A stretch of 64,000 nucleotides of DNA from Terriglobia bacterium (GCA_023512135.1 JAIMAG010000005.1:25001-89000); one strand, 5' to 3'; shown: positions 41,549-50,748, counted from the stretch's first letter. Notes: generated from the letters alone by a model not told the origin. Numbers and translations are program-made.

Positions 41549-42580
41549 ATGCAGCCGGAATGGCATGAGCGCTACTCGCGGCAGATCCTCTTCGCCCCGA
41601 TCGGCGAGCCGGGCCAGCAGAAGCTGCTGGCTTCCTCGGCGGTGCTGATCGGCTGCGGCGCCATCGGCACCACGGTCGCCGAACTGCTGGTGCGCGCCGG
41701 ACTCGGACGGCTCCGCATCGTGGATCGGGATTTCGTCGAGCCGTCCAATCTGCAGCGCCAGACGCTGTTCGACGAAGCCGATGCGCGCCAGTCGCTGCCC
41801 AAGGCCGTCGCCGCAGAACGCAAACTCCGCGCAATCAATTCCAGCGTGGCGGTCGAAGGCGTCGTGGCCGACCTGACGCCCGGAAATGCGGAAGAGCTGC
41901 TCGGCGGCACGGCCCTGATTCTCGATGGCACCGACAATTTCGAGACGCGCTGGCTGATCAACGACTTCGCGGTGCAGGCAGGCCAACCCTGGATCTACGC
42001 GGCCGTGGTGGGCAGCTACGGGTTGACCATGACGATCCGCCCCGGCCGCGGTCCCTGTCTGGCCTGCCTGCTGGAGGCGCGCGCGGCCACGGGCAGCGAA
42101 GCGACCTGCGACACGGTCGGTGTGCTGAACAGCGCCGTAGCTGCCATCGCCGCACTGGAAGCTGCGGCGGCCGTGCGGCTGCTGGTCGGGGCCGCCGAGC
42201 CGGAAGCGGGCTTCGCGCAACTGATCACCTGCGACGTCTGGGAGAGCCGCTTCCAGACCCTGCGACTGCCGCGGAACCCGGACTGCGCCGTCTGTGTTCG
42301 CCGCGAGTTCCGCCATCTGCAGGGAGCTGCGCAGCCGCACATCACGCTGTGTGGCCGCGATTCGGTGCAGATTCACGAGCGCACGCGTCGACTGGACCTG
42401 ACCCAACTGAGCCGCCGCCTGGCCGGAGTGGCGACGCACGTCCGCGGGAACGAATTCCTGTTGCGGTTTTCCGTCGCGCCCTACGAGTTGACGGTGTTCG
42501 CCGACGGGCGCGCGATCATCAAGGGCACGCGCGACCCGGCCGTGGCGCGCTCGCTGTATGCACGCTACATCGGTGCCTAG
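41549..42580 (+). CDS. thiF: ThiF/MoeB-type adenylyltransferase
   Basis: A 343-residue E1-like enzyme. It has RYSRQILFAPIGEPGQ, the nucleotide loop GCGAIGTT, NLQRQTLFDE, DGTDNFETR, and zinc cysteines in CLACL and CAVC. The last 90 residues carry LTVFADGRAIIKGTRDP and ARSLYARYIG, the ending typical of Bacillus-type thiazole ThiF. It adenylates the C-terminal glycine of a sulfur carrier such as ThiS. No thiS or thiG is adjacent, so MoaD cannot be excluded as partner. This is the second E1-like enzyme in the window and, unlike the cysM-cassette one, is not fused. Confidence 0.88.
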   Translation: MQPEWHERYSRQILFAPIGEPGQQKLLASSAVLIGCGAIGTTVAELLVRAGLGRLRIVDRDFVEPSNLQRQTLFDEADARQSLPKAVAAERKLRAINSSVAVEGVVADLTPGNAEELLGGTALILDGTDNFETRWLINDFAVQAGQPWIYAAVVGSYGLTMTIRPGRGPCLACLLEARAATGSEATCDTVGVLNSAVAAIAALEAAAAVRLLVGAAEPEAGFAQLITCDVWESRFQTLRLPRNPDCAVCVRREFRHLQGAAQPHITLCGRDSVQIHERTRRLDLTQLSRRLAGVATHVRGNEFLLRFSVAPYELTVFADGRAIIKGTRDPAVARSLYARYIGA

Positions 42581-42622
42581 CCGAACCGTGCCCGGAAACC
42601 CTTCGACCGGCTGAGGTGTCCC

Positions 42623-43564
42623 ATGCGGGAAGCAACGATTTTCCGGAAGCCCAAACTGACCGTTTTCCTGTGGCTCTGCGGAGTTCTCGCGCTGCCCACT
42701 CCCGGCCCGGGGCAGCAGGCCGCACCGAATCCGCTCGCAGCCGTTCTGGCAGAAAAACTCCAGCAGAAACTGGAACGCATCGCGGCAGACTTCGATGGCG
42801 TGCTGGGCGTGGCCGTCCAGGACCTGCAGAGTGGCCAGGCGTTTCAGGCTCAGGCCGACGCAGTGTTCCCGCAGGCCAGCTCGATCAAGATTCCCATCCT
42901 GGTTGAACTGCACCGGCAGGCCCAGCAGGGACGCATCCACCTGCGCGAGCGGATCGAGCTGCGGCGGAATCAGATGACCGGCGGCTCGGGCGTGCTCCAG
43001 CGGTTCGGCGACGGCACCTCAGCGCTGGCGCTGCGCGACCTGGCTGTGCTGATGATCGTGCTCAGCGACAACACGGCGACAAACATTCTGATCGAACGCC
43101 TCGGCATGGATAGCGTCAACGCGCTGCTCCGGGACAGCGGATTGACCCACACGCGGCTGCAACGGCGCATGATGGATGCCGAAGCCGGCCGCGCCAGTCG
43201 CGAGAATCTTTCCACGCCCCGCGAAATGACAGAATTGCTCGCACGCCTCTACCACGGCCGATTGCTCGACGCCGAGCACACCGCGCAGGTGCTGGAAGTG
43301 CTGAGCTATCCGAAACCATCTCCGCTGCGCACCGGCCTGCCCGCGCACATCCCGCTGGCCAATAAACCCGGCGGCATCCCGGGAGTGCGCTGCGATTCGG
43401 GTCTGGTGCTGCTGGAGCAGCGTCCCTATGTCATCTCGGTGATGACCACCTACGCGGCGGATGACGAAACTGCCGAACGCACGATTGCCGAAATCTCGCG
43501 GCTCGTGTACAGCTACTTTGAACGGCTGGCCAGCGCCAACCACTTCGGTGCCCGGCAGCGGTAG
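42623..43564 (+). CDS. secreted serine hydrolase of the class A beta-lactamase fold
   Basis: A 313-residue protein with a signal peptide (VFLWLCGVLALPTPG). It has SSIK (S86-K89) for the SxxK motif, LSDNTATN for SDN, and NKPGGIPGV in place of KTG. The omega-loop of class A beta-lactamases has an essential Glu in ExxLN; the corresponding stretch here is RRMMDAEAGR and has no such motif. It therefore more likely acts as a peptidase or esterase on cell-wall-like substrates than as a true beta-lactamase. It sits between thiF and the DUF488 gene. Confidence 0.82.
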   Translation: MREATIFRKPKLTVFLWLCGVLALPTPGPGQQAAPNPLAAVLAEKLQQKLERIAADFDGVLGVAVQDLQSGQAFQAQADAVFPQASSIKIPILVELHRQAQQGRIHLRERIELRRNQMTGGSGVLQRFGDGTSALALRDLAVLMIVLSDNTATNILIERLGMDSVNALLRDSGLTHTRLQRRMMDAEAGRASRENLSTPREMTELLARLYHGRLLDAEHTAQVLEVLSYPKPSPLRTGLPAHIPLANKPGGIPGVRCDSGLVLLEQRPYVISVMTTYAADDETAERTIAEISRLVYSYFERLASANHFGARQR

Positions 43565-43599
43565 CGGACCGCTCGGCCAGCCGTACACAGCAGCCCCCG

Positions 43600-43986
43600 A
43601 TGTGGAAGGTGAAACGCATCTACGACGCGCCGGCTCGCACCGATGGCTATCGCGTGCTGGTGGACCGGCTCTGGCCACGCGGACTCACCCGGCAACGCGC
43701 CCATGTGGACCTGTGGCTTCGCGACGTCGCGCCGAGCCACACCTTGCGAAAACAGTTCGGCCATCGCCCGGATCGCTGGAAGGAATTCCAGCGCCGCTAT
43801 GCTGAGGAGCTGAAGCAAAAGCCGGCACTGCTCGAACAACTGCGCCAGCTCGAACGCGAACACGGCACCGTCACCCTGCTCTTTGCTGCCAGAGACGAAC
43901 GCCGGAACAACGCAGTAGCCCTGGTCCGCATCTTGCAACGTCGGCCGCGAGCACCGCGCGGCAAGCGAAGCTCCACCGCTCGATAA
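43600..43986 (+). CDS. DUF488 family protein
   Basis: A 128-residue protein with the DUF488 start RIYDAPARTDGYRVLVDRLWPRG, the LRDVAPS segment and FGHRPDRWKEFQRRYAEEL. The family has no settled function; a link with nucleic-acid or stress processes has been proposed. The ATG lies 36 bases after the serine hydrolase stop. No ribosome site is clear. Confidence 0.88.
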   Translation: MWKVKRIYDAPARTDGYRVLVDRLWPRGLTRQRAHVDLWLRDVAPSHTLRKQFGHRPDRWKEFQRRYAEELKQKPALLEQLRQLEREHGTVTLLFAARDERRNNAVALVRILQRRPRAPRGKRSSTAR

Positions 43987-44182
43987 CCACAGCTCGCCGC
44001 ACGGGCCGGGACGCCTCTGCTCGAAGACCGTCCCGGAACACAAAAACCGCAGGCCGCGCCGCGCGCCACCCGCGGAGAAGGTTGCTGGACCGACGCGCCC
44101 GTTCTGTTTTCTCCGTAGGCCTGCCGGTGACGGCGGCAGCGTTCGCAGTCGGCAAATTGCGCGTCGTTGTTTTTCGAAGCGG

Positions 44183-44524
44183 CTAGGGACGAATTTTGCT
44201 GGTAGCGAGCCGCGCGGTGACGCGGTCGAGATTCTCGCGCAGGTTGATCAAAGTGAGAAACGTGGCCAGAATCCGCGCCTTCATCTCGTCGCTCAGACCC
44301 AGCCCGGCCGTGGAGACGCGCGCCAGCAGCTCGCCGCGTTGCTGCAGAAACTGATGGATTTCCTCGATGCGCTCCCGGGAGACCTGCCCGAGCGCGGTTT
44401 GCCGGCGCAGGTCGTTGCAGGTCTGCTCGAGCGACAGCGTGAAGTGCAGCACGCAGAGCCCTTCCGCAGCCAGCAGGTCGGGCACACGGTACTTGCAGCC
44501 GGCGCTGGAGCACGTGGTGGCCAT
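44183..44524 (-). CDS. small Cys/His protein with a helical C-terminus, unknown function
   Basis: A 113-residue protein. The N-terminus has CSSAGC, then CVLHF, giving a likely zinc site (C5, C10, C24, H27). The rest (about 30-113) is predicted helical, with IEEIHQFLQQRGELL and LSDEMKARILATFLTLINLRENL. It resembles unannotated acidobacterial proteins and could bind nucleic acid or a partner protein. I cannot name a family. Confidence 0.62.
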   Translation of the reverse strand: MATTCSSAGCKYRVPDLLAAEGLCVLHFTLSLEQTCNDLRRQTALGQVSRERIEEIHQFLQQRGELLARVSTAGLGLSDEMKARILATFLTLINLRENLDRVTARLATSKIRP

Positions 44525-44749
44525 CGGGTCTGCCTCTGAGATCGGCTACCTGTTTCTATCACGCCCGCAGACTGAATTCCACGCCCGGGGCTGTGGACGC
44601 AGCCAATCGTCCACGGGGGCGTAGGAAAGAACCGGCAGCCGCCTGCGGCGGGCGGTGTGCGTGGACGCTCAGTCGGCAACGCCGCAGAAACAAGCCCTCC
44701 GGGGACGGTCACGCCCCGCTGCTCCGCTTTTGCTTTCTAGGGGAACCGA

Positions 44750-46069
44750 TCAGATTGCGTCCAGAGCGTCCTCGAGGTCGGCGACGATGTCGTGCCAGTC
44801 TTCCAGCCCCAGCGCCAGCCGGATGCCGCCCGGCCGCACCCCGGCGGCACGTTTCTGCTCGTCCGGCACAGCCGAATGGGTCATCGAATAGGGGCTTTCG
44901 ATCAGGGTTCTGATCTGCCCGAGGCTGACCGCCAGCGTAATCGTGTAGGAGTGTTCGGCGATGTAGTCCACGAAGCGCTCGGCCGCCGATGCGGCCTCAC
45001 CGTCGGCGCCCTTCAATTCGAAGTACACGATGCTGCCCGGAGCGAACTTGCCGTCGTAGCTGACCATCTGCCGCTTCGCCAGCTCCAGCTGCGGGAAGCA
45101 GGGCAAGCCAGGATAACTGACATGGGCAACCTTCGGATGCTTCAGCAGGAACTGCGCCACGTGCATCGCCGTTTTCTGCTTGTTCACCATGCGCGTGGCC
45201 AGTGTGGACAGACCGTACACCAGAATCGACCACGAATTGCGCGGCGACAGGACTCCGCCAAAATCTTTGCGGTAGAGCATCAGCAGATTGTAGAAGCGGT
45301 TCGGGCCAATGACGGCTCCGCCCACGTCGGTGCCGAACCCGCCGATGTCTTTGGTCAGGCTGCAAACGACCAGATCGGCGCCGAGCGCCAGCGGGCGCTG
45401 GCAGTACGGCGTGGCGAACGTGTTGTCCACGATGATCAGGATGCGCTCGTCTTCGCTGCGGCCGTGGTTCAGTTGGTCCACCACTTCACGCACGGCGGCA
45501 ATGTCAATCAGCTCGAGGGTAGGATTGACCGGCGTTTCGAAATACACGACGCGGCAATTCTTCGTGGCCGCTTCGGCGATGGATTCCGGGCGGGTCATAT
45601 CGCAGAAAGTAGTTTCCAGCCCATAGCGCGGGGCCCAGTGCGTGAGCAGTTCGTGGGTGCAACCGTACAGGGTGCGGTGCGTGACCACCTGGCAGCCCGC
45701 ATGGGTGACCGAAAAAATCGCTGCGCTGATGGCGGCCATGCCCGATGCGAACGTTACGGCCATCTCACCGCCTTCGGCCACGGCCAGGTTTTCCTCCAGC
45801 ATGCCGCGCGTCGGCTCGTCCAGCCGGTCATAAATGTAGATGGGCGCCCGCTGCGCAACCGGTGTGGCGAATTCGACGAAACCTTCCGCGCCGCGATGCA
45901 CCGATTGAAGTCGGAAGGCCACCGAGCGGGATTCGGGCGGGATGACGTGGTGGTCGTAGTCCCACCGGCCGGTGGCGAAACTGCCGTGGATCAGCCGGGT
46001 GCGCAGGCGATAGTCTTCAAGCGGTTTTTTCGGCTCGCGAGTCTTGCCGGATTCACGCTTGCGGTTCAT
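44750..46069 (-). CDS. PLP-dependent trans-sulfuration family enzyme
   Basis: A 439-residue Cys/Met-metabolism family protein (cystathionine gamma-synthase/gamma-lyase, O-acetylhomoserine sulfhydrylase group). It has VTFASGMAAISAAIF, HRTLYGCTHELL, YFETPVNPTLELIDI, IIVDNTFATPYCQRP and the PLP lysine in VVCSLTKDIGG. Near the C-terminus is RTLIESPYSMTHSAVP, the gamma-family substrate block. An extra N-terminal segment (about 1-70) is longer than usual. The exact reaction cannot be decided. The ATG has a GGAGG site seven bases upstream. It may supply homocysteine for the MetE-like enzymes or take part in cysteine synthesis. Confidence 0.85.
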   Translation of the reverse strand: MNRKRESGKTREPKKPLEDYRLRTRLIHGSFATGRWDYDHHVIPPESRSVAFRLQSVHRGAEGFVEFATPVAQRAPIYIYDRLDEPTRGMLEENLAVAEGGEMAVTFASGMAAISAAIFSVTHAGCQVVTHRTLYGCTHELLTHWAPRYGLETTFCDMTRPESIAEAATKNCRVVYFETPVNPTLELIDIAAVREVVDQLNHGRSEDERILIIVDNTFATPYCQRPLALGADLVVCSLTKDIGGFGTDVGGAVIGPNRFYNLLMLYRKDFGGVLSPRNSWSILVYGLSTLATRMVNKQKTAMHVAQFLLKHPKVAHVSYPGLPCFPQLELAKRQMVSYDGKFAPGSIVYFELKGADGEAASAAERFVDYIAEHSYTITLAVSLGQIRTLIESPYSMTHSAVPDEQKRAAGVRPGGIRLALGLEDWHDIVADLEDALDAI

Positions 46070-46596
46070 GACAGCCTCCTTGAGTTTTCACAGGGCAGAA
46101 ATTCGTTTCCGGAGGGCACGCAAGACAAATCAGCCAGTTGCGCGTTCCCCTCTGCTCCCTTTCCAAAGATTGTCCTTGGGCACGGCGGAATTCGTTTTCG
46201 GCGAGCGCGGAAAATTCCAGCTTCTGTCTGGCGGGCAGCCCTGCAGTTGCTTCAGCATCTCGGGCCACGTCTGCGCCAGCTTCAAAGTACCATTTTTGGC
46301 AGCCGGGGTACAGGGTGCCGGCACAGGCGCGAAAACGCCCGGAGGACACAGCGACGGTGGTCGGCAGGCGCGACCTCGTGCCCTGTTGCGGCCAGCCGCA
46401 TGGTGTCCCGCTCGGGTGCTTCGCCGGGAAGGACTCCGGAGCAGTTCCCCCAAAAAGGCCGAAGCCGCGCGCCCTCGTGGTGGCCGGAATCGCGGCCTTC
46501 GTTTCCCGATTGGGGGAGCGGTCGAGCTGTGCTACACTATCGTAGCAAGAGCCGCAGAGTTGCTCCTGCAACACTATCCAGCAGCGAGGCAATCCT
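46070..46596. other. divergent intergenic region between the trans-sulfuration gene and yebC
   Basis: About 530 bases with no recognised gene. On the plus side it ends in the yebC promoter (46510-46538) and leader. On the minus side it ends in the GGAGG site of the trans-sulfuration gene. I looked for a SAM, SAH or B12 riboswitch in the minus-strand leader and recognised none. Confidence 0.45.
46510..46538 (+). promoter_or_regulatory. candidate promoter of yebC-ruvC
   Basis: TTGGGG (46510-46515) and TACACT (46533-46538) stand exactly 17 bases apart, with a TG two bases before the -10 (extended -10 form). A short inverted repeat GCTAC...GTAGC (46531-46546) surrounds the likely start. The leader is about 50 bases. 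Confidence 0.5.
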
Positions 46597-47352
46597 ATGT
46601 CAGGCCATTCGAAATGGGCCACCATCAAGCACAAGAAGGCAGCCCAGGACGCCAAGCGCGGCCGCATCTTCACGCGACTGATTCGCGAAATCACCATTGC
46701 CGCCCGACTGGGAGGCGGCGACCCGGCCTCGAACCCGCGGCTGCGCAGCGCCATCGCCGCTGCCAAGAACCAGAACATGCCGGCGGAAAACATCGAACGC
46801 GCCATCCTGCGCGGCACCGGGCAACTGGAAGGCGAACAGTACGAAGAGGCCCTGTTCGAAGGCTATGGCCCGGGTGGCGTGGGCGTGCTCGTCCAGGTGG
46901 CCACAACGAACCGGAACCGCACCGTCAGCGAGGTGCGCCACATCATGTCGAAGAACGGGGGGAGCCTGAGCGAGTCCGGCAGCGTGGCCTGGCAGTTCAG
47001 CCGTAAGGGACAGATCATCGTGCCCAAAGAAGCTGCCAGCGAAGACCAACTCCTCTCGATCGTGCTGGACGCCGGCGCCGAAGACCTGCGCGACGACGGC
47101 TCCTCCTGGGAAATCATCACCCCGCCAGAAGCGTTCGAAGCCGTCCGCGACGCGCTGACCCGCGCCGGCATTCAACCCACCTCGGCAGAACTGTCCTTGA
47201 TCCCGCAGAATTACATCAAACTGACGGGCCAGACCGCGCAGCAGATGCTCCGCCTGATCGAGGCCCTCGAAGAGCACGACGACGTGCAGCACGTCTACGC
47301 CAACTTCGATATCGATGAAAGCGAGATTCAGGAAGCGGTGGCCGCCAACTGA
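46597..47352 (+). CDS. yebC: YebC/PmpR family protein
   Basis: A 251-residue TACO1-like protein with the invariant start MSGHSKWATIKHKK and the segments NPRLRSAIAAAKNQNMP, GYGPGGVGVLVQV and NRNRTVSEVRH. Family members are described as DNA-binding regulators and, more recently, as factors that help ribosomes through difficult sequences. The gene lies 117 bases upstream of ruvC, the usual bacterial order. Confidence 0.96.
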   Translation: MSGHSKWATIKHKKAAQDAKRGRIFTRLIREITIAARLGGGDPASNPRLRSAIAAAKNQNMPAENIERAILRGTGQLEGEQYEEALFEGYGPGGVGVLVQVATTNRNRTVSEVRHIMSKNGGSLSESGSVAWQFSRKGQIIVPKEAASEDQLLSIVLDAGAEDLRDDGSSWEIITPPEAFEAVRDALTRAGIQPTSAELSLIPQNYIKLTGQTAQQMLRLIEALEEHDDVQHVYANFDIDESEIQEAVAAN

Positions 47353-47469
47353 GCCCGCCGCCAGCGCATTGTCGCCTGCGCTCCGGTTTCCGATTCTGCA
47401 CCGCGCACCATCTTCCGCTGGCCACCCAGGGCACGCGCCGGTACACTAGCGGCGGCAGGGAAGCCGCAC

Positions 47470-48039
47470 ATGCGCGTTCTGGGACTGGATCCGGCAGCGG
47501 CAGGAACGACCGGCTATGGTGTGGTCGAAACCGACGGACGCCACTGCCGCCTTGTACAGTTCGGCGCCGAGCGGGCGCCGCGCGTGGCGAATGGAGATGC
47601 CTGCACCCAGTTGCAGGCCATCCATGCTCTCGTCACCCGGCTGGTGAAACGATATGCTCCGGACGTGGTGGCCCTGGAATCCGTTTTTGCCGCGTTGAAC
47701 CTGCGCACCGCCCTGCGGCTCGCCGAGGTGCGCGGCGTGGTGCTGCTGGCCGCGGCGCAGTGCGGAGTGCCGGTGCACAGCTATTCGCCGCGCGAGGTAA
47801 AATACTCGGTGACCGGCTACGGCCACGCGAGCAAGCAGCAGGTGCAACAGATGGTGCGCGCACAGCTTGGACTGGCCCAGCCCCCGCAACCGGCCGACGC
47901 TGCCGATGCACTGGCCGTGGCGCTCTGCCACATCTATCTCTGTCAAGCACGACTGCGCCTGCGCAGCGCAACCCGCCGGGCGACCGAGCCAACCGCCACC
48001 GGCCCCAGCTCGCGCCGCCGGATTCCGTCTGCACGATGA
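47470..48039 (+). CDS. ruvC: Holliday junction resolvase RuvC
   Basis: A 189-residue RNase H-fold endonuclease that cuts Holliday junctions in recombination. The catalytic acidic residues appear in VLGLDPA (Asp 6), VALESVF (Glu) and ADAADALAVALCH (two Asp near the C-terminal helix). The conserved YSPREVKYSVTGYGHASKQQVQ block is also present. A basic C-terminal tail of about 30 residues extends the usual length. The stop overlaps the start of the next secreted protein (ATGA). Confidence 0.95.
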   Translation: MRVLGLDPAAAGTTGYGVVETDGRHCRLVQFGAERAPRVANGDACTQLQAIHALVTRLVKRYAPDVVALESVFAALNLRTALRLAEVRGVVLLAAAQCGVPVHSYSPREVKYSVTGYGHASKQQVQQMVRAQLGLAQPPQPADAADALAVALCHIYLCQARLRLRSATRRATEPTATGPSSRRRIPSAR

Positions 48040-48683
48040 GGGCCCGGTTCCACACCCGGTTGCTTGCCGCCGGACTCCTCTCCGTCCTGGCGGCTTCGGC
48101 GGTGGCACAGGACTCGGCAGTGCTGATCTTTCGCAAGGTGTTCAAGAACAGCTCGCCGGAGTTCATTGAACTGCGCATTCGCTCCGACGGCTCCGCCAGC
48201 TTCGACATTCGCATGCTCGACGACGAACCGCTGCCGCGGCCGTTCGCCGTCAGCCCGGCGCTCACCCAGAAACTGTTTGAGCTGGCCGCTCAGTTGAACT
48301 ACTTCGAAGGCCAGGAACTGGACGTGAAGCGCCGCATCGCGCATCTCGGCACCAAAACCTTCCGCTACGAAGCCGCCGGCCGAGCGCACGAAACCAGTTT
48401 CAATTACACCCTGAATGCGACCGCCAATCAGTTGCTGAAGCTGTTCGAGGGACTGGCGCGACAGCAGGAACACATGCAGTCGATCGAACGCAGCCTGCGC
48501 TACGACCGGCTGGGCGTCAACGACGCCCTGCTTCGCCTGGAAGCGGACCTGAACCGCAATCTGCTCCCGGAACCCGCCCGCCTGCTGCCCCTGCTCGAAA
48601 CCATCGCTGCCGATGACCGCATCATCGAAATCGCCCGTCAGCGCGCCCGGGCTCTGATTGCGCGCCTGCAACAGTCCGGCTAA
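48036..48683 (+). CDS. secreted protein of unknown function
   Basis: A 215-residue protein with a signal peptide (RLLAAGLLSVLAASAVAQ). The body is a mix of beta strands (LRIRSDGSASFDIRML) and a helical C-terminal half (SIERSLRYDRLGVNDALLRLEADL). I recognise no family. The ATG overlaps the ruvC stop, so it is the third gene of the yebC-ruvC unit. Similar lone secreted proteins are frequent in acidobacterial genomes. Confidence 0.68.
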   Translation: MRARFHTRLLAAGLLSVLAASAVAQDSAVLIFRKVFKNSSPEFIELRIRSDGSASFDIRMLDDEPLPRPFAVSPALTQKLFELAAQLNYFEGQELDVKRRIAHLGTKTFRYEAAGRAHETSFNYTLNATANQLLKLFEGLARQQEHMQSIERSLRYDRLGVNDALLRLEADLNRNLLPEPARLLPLLETIAADDRIIEIARQRARALIARLQQSG

Positions 48684-48811
48684 CTGGCGCCTGCTGATTG
48701 CTTTCTGCTTGACTTGCCGGGACGCGGGCGGGAGGATGTCTTCCGAAACGGAAGCACAACCACCCCTCTTTCCGGGCCATCTAAGCAGAGAGGGAAGTGC
48801 AGGGGGTGCGT

Positions 48812-50683
48812 ATGCGGCGTGTTTGGGTGCTGAGCGGGGTGCTCCTGCTGGCTGGGTCGCTGGCCACGGCACTGCCCGCGCCAACAACCGATTACAGTCA
48901 CGTGCGCATCGTGCGACTCAGCCTGGTCGAAGGCGATGTGCAGATTCTCCAGCCCGGCGACGCGGACTGGCAAACAGCCCTGCTGAACATGCCCGTCCCG
49001 CACGGGGCTATCCTGTCCACAGGGAACGGACACGCCGAAGTGGAGTTCGAAAACGGCACGACCGTCTGGCTCGCTGGAAACAGTTCGCTGGAGTTTGCCG
49101 AATTGGCCCTTGCAGACGGCGCCCGCATCACCCGACTGCGGCTGACGCAGGGCACGGCCACCTTCTACAGCAATCCTTCGCGCGAAGACACATTCGTGGT
49201 CCTCACTCCACACATGGAAATCGCCCTGCACGAAAAGTCCACTTTCCGTGTGGATGTCGATGCGCGGGAAACCGCGGTCAGTGTCTGGAAAGGCGAGCTG
49301 CGAGTGTTCACCGCTGCCGGTGAGTACTCGCTGCGCAAGGGCCGGTCGCTGCTGTTCGGCAGCGGCATGCAGCAGGCCCTGCTCGAGCACAATCCGCAGG
49401 AAGACGCCTGGGATCGCTGGGTCGAAAACCGGCAGAATCTTGTCCTGACCGGCCGCAATCAGGCAGTGCGCTACGTTCCGGCCGGTTATGCTTACGGCCT
49501 GCACGACCTGTGGCATTACGGCTACTGGTTCACCCTGCCCGGCTTCGGACACTGCTGGCGTCCCTGGGGCGTCTCCCTTGCCTGGTCACCGTTTTCGTTT
49601 GGCCGCTGGGTCTACTATCCGGGATGGGGTCTCACCTGGATCAGCTATGAACCCTGGGGCTGGGTGCCGTACCACTTCGGGAGCTGGTACTATTCTCCAA
49701 CATACGGGTGGTGCTGGGTGCCGGGCGCGCTTCGTTCTTGGCATCCGGGCGTTGTGTATTGGGTGCGCGTGGGCAATCAGGTGGGCTGGGTCCCGCGCTC
49801 TCCGCTCGACCGCGAGGGCCGGCCACCGGCCAATCTGGAGCGCGGTATCGGTGGGGTCATCAACCGCCAGTTGCGTCAGGGCACCGGCAACGACGACGTG
49901 GAAATTCTGCCGGAGCCGCCTGCTCAGGGCATCGCCGGCGTCATCCAGCGGCAACTGCAGCAACGCCAGCAGACGGAAGGCAGAGTCCAGGCGAGCGGAA
50001 CCGTCACAGCCGGCTCTTCGGGCACCAGCACGTTGACGAACACCGCACCGCGGCCGCCACGGCCGGCCCCGACAAGAAATCTGTCAGAGCCGACCACCGA
50101 AGAGGCTGGCGTGCGGAGCCGCATCCTGCGAACACAACGGGCAGAGCAGCCGGCCATCATCTATGACCCGGTGGAGCGGCGCTGGGTGAACGAGGCCATC
50201 CGCGAGCAGCGAACGGAATCCGCCACCCAGTCGCCGCGCGGCATCTCTGGGCGGAGCGCAACTGGCAGCTCTGGCGAGGTTCGCACCGAACGGCCCGCGA
50301 CCGGCGAGCGTCCCGCTGTCACACCGCGCATCGAACCGGTTCGACCTGCGCCGGCTCCGCAACCGCCGCCGGCTCCAACGCCGAATCCGGCCGGGGTCGG
50401 ACGTCCAACGCCACCACGACCCACTCCGCCACCGCGACCGCCGGAGGTGCAGCGGCCCCAGTCGCCGTCTGGAAATGGTCAGGGTATCGGCAGCAGGGTC
50501 GCCCAGCCGCGGGCGTCAGCTCCGTCGAACACGCCGCAGCAACCCGCGGTCAATCCCGCGCGGCCACCCTCCCCGGCACCTTCTCTGGAGCGTCCCGCAC
50601 GGCCGACTCCGCCGCCGCGTCCAGCCGTTGCTCCACCGCCGAGTCCGCGACCTGCACCTTCGCCACGTGCCGACCAGTCGTAG
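48812..50683 (+). CDS. FecR-domain secreted protein with a Trp/Tyr-rich region and a Pro-rich tail
   Basis: A 623-residue protein. After a signal peptide (VWVLSGVLLLAGSLATA) comes a FecR-like domain (about 30-185) with VEGDVQIL and GNGHAEVEFENGTTVWLAGNSSLEF. Residues about 215-320 hold a Trp/Tyr/Gly-rich stretch (repeated W-x-P-W-G, Y-x-P-x-W) resembling DUF6600. The remaining 290 residues are Gln-, Arg-, Thr- and Pro-rich and probably disordered, with dense Pro runs after about 515. The ATG at 48812 has an AGGGGG site five bases upstream; a GTG at 48797 is an alternative. The role is unknown; a surface or envelope-sensing function is plausible. Confidence 0.8.
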   Translation: MRRVWVLSGVLLLAGSLATALPAPTTDYSHVRIVRLSLVEGDVQILQPGDADWQTALLNMPVPHGAILSTGNGHAEVEFENGTTVWLAGNSSLEFAELALADGARITRLRLTQGTATFYSNPSREDTFVVLTPHMEIALHEKSTFRVDVDARETAVSVWKGELRVFTAAGEYSLRKGRSLLFGSGMQQALLEHNPQEDAWDRWVENRQNLVLTGRNQAVRYVPAGYAYGLHDLWHYGYWFTLPGFGHCWRPWGVSLAWSPFSFGRWVYYPGWGLTWISYEPWGWVPYHFGSWYYSPTYGWCWVPGALRSWHPGVVYWVRVGNQVGWVPRSPLDREGRPPANLERGIGGVINRQLRQGTGNDDVEILPEPPAQGIAGVIQRQLQQRQQTEGRVQASGTVTAGSSGTSTLTNTAPRPPRPAPTRNLSEPTTEEAGVRSRILRTQRAEQPAIIYDPVERRWVNEAIREQRTESATQSPRGISGRSATGSSGEVRTERPATGERPAVTPRIEPVRPAPAPQPPPAPTPNPAGVGRPTPPRPTPPPRPPEVQRPQSPSGNGQGIGSRVAQPRASAPSNTPQQPAVNPARPPSPAPSLERPARPTPPPRPAVAPPPSPRPAPSPRADQS

Positions 50684-50732
50684 CGACGGCTGATAAAAGT
50701 TGGAAAAGTCCGGGTGGAGGCTAGAACAGCAG

Positions 50733-50748
50733 GGAGTATGTCTACTCC
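50733..50748. other. short inverted repeat at the end of convergent genes
   Basis: GGAGTA-TGTC-TACTCC is a perfect 6-bp stem with a 4-base loop. It lies between the convergent FecR-type gene and the MEMO gene and overlaps the MEMO stop. No T-run follows on either strand. It may weakly stop or stabilise transcripts. Confidence 0.35.

Noticed and set aside
42623-43564. A classical beta-lactamase resistance gene.
   Set aside because: The omega-loop Glu is missing and KTG is KPG.
46070-46330. A SAM or SAH riboswitch before the trans-sulfuration gene.
   Set aside because: I could not find the conserved core sequences of any known class on the minus strand.
50733-50748. A rho-independent terminator between the FecR-type and MEMO genes.
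   Set aside because: The stem is only six base pairs and no T-run follows; I list it only as an inverted repeat.
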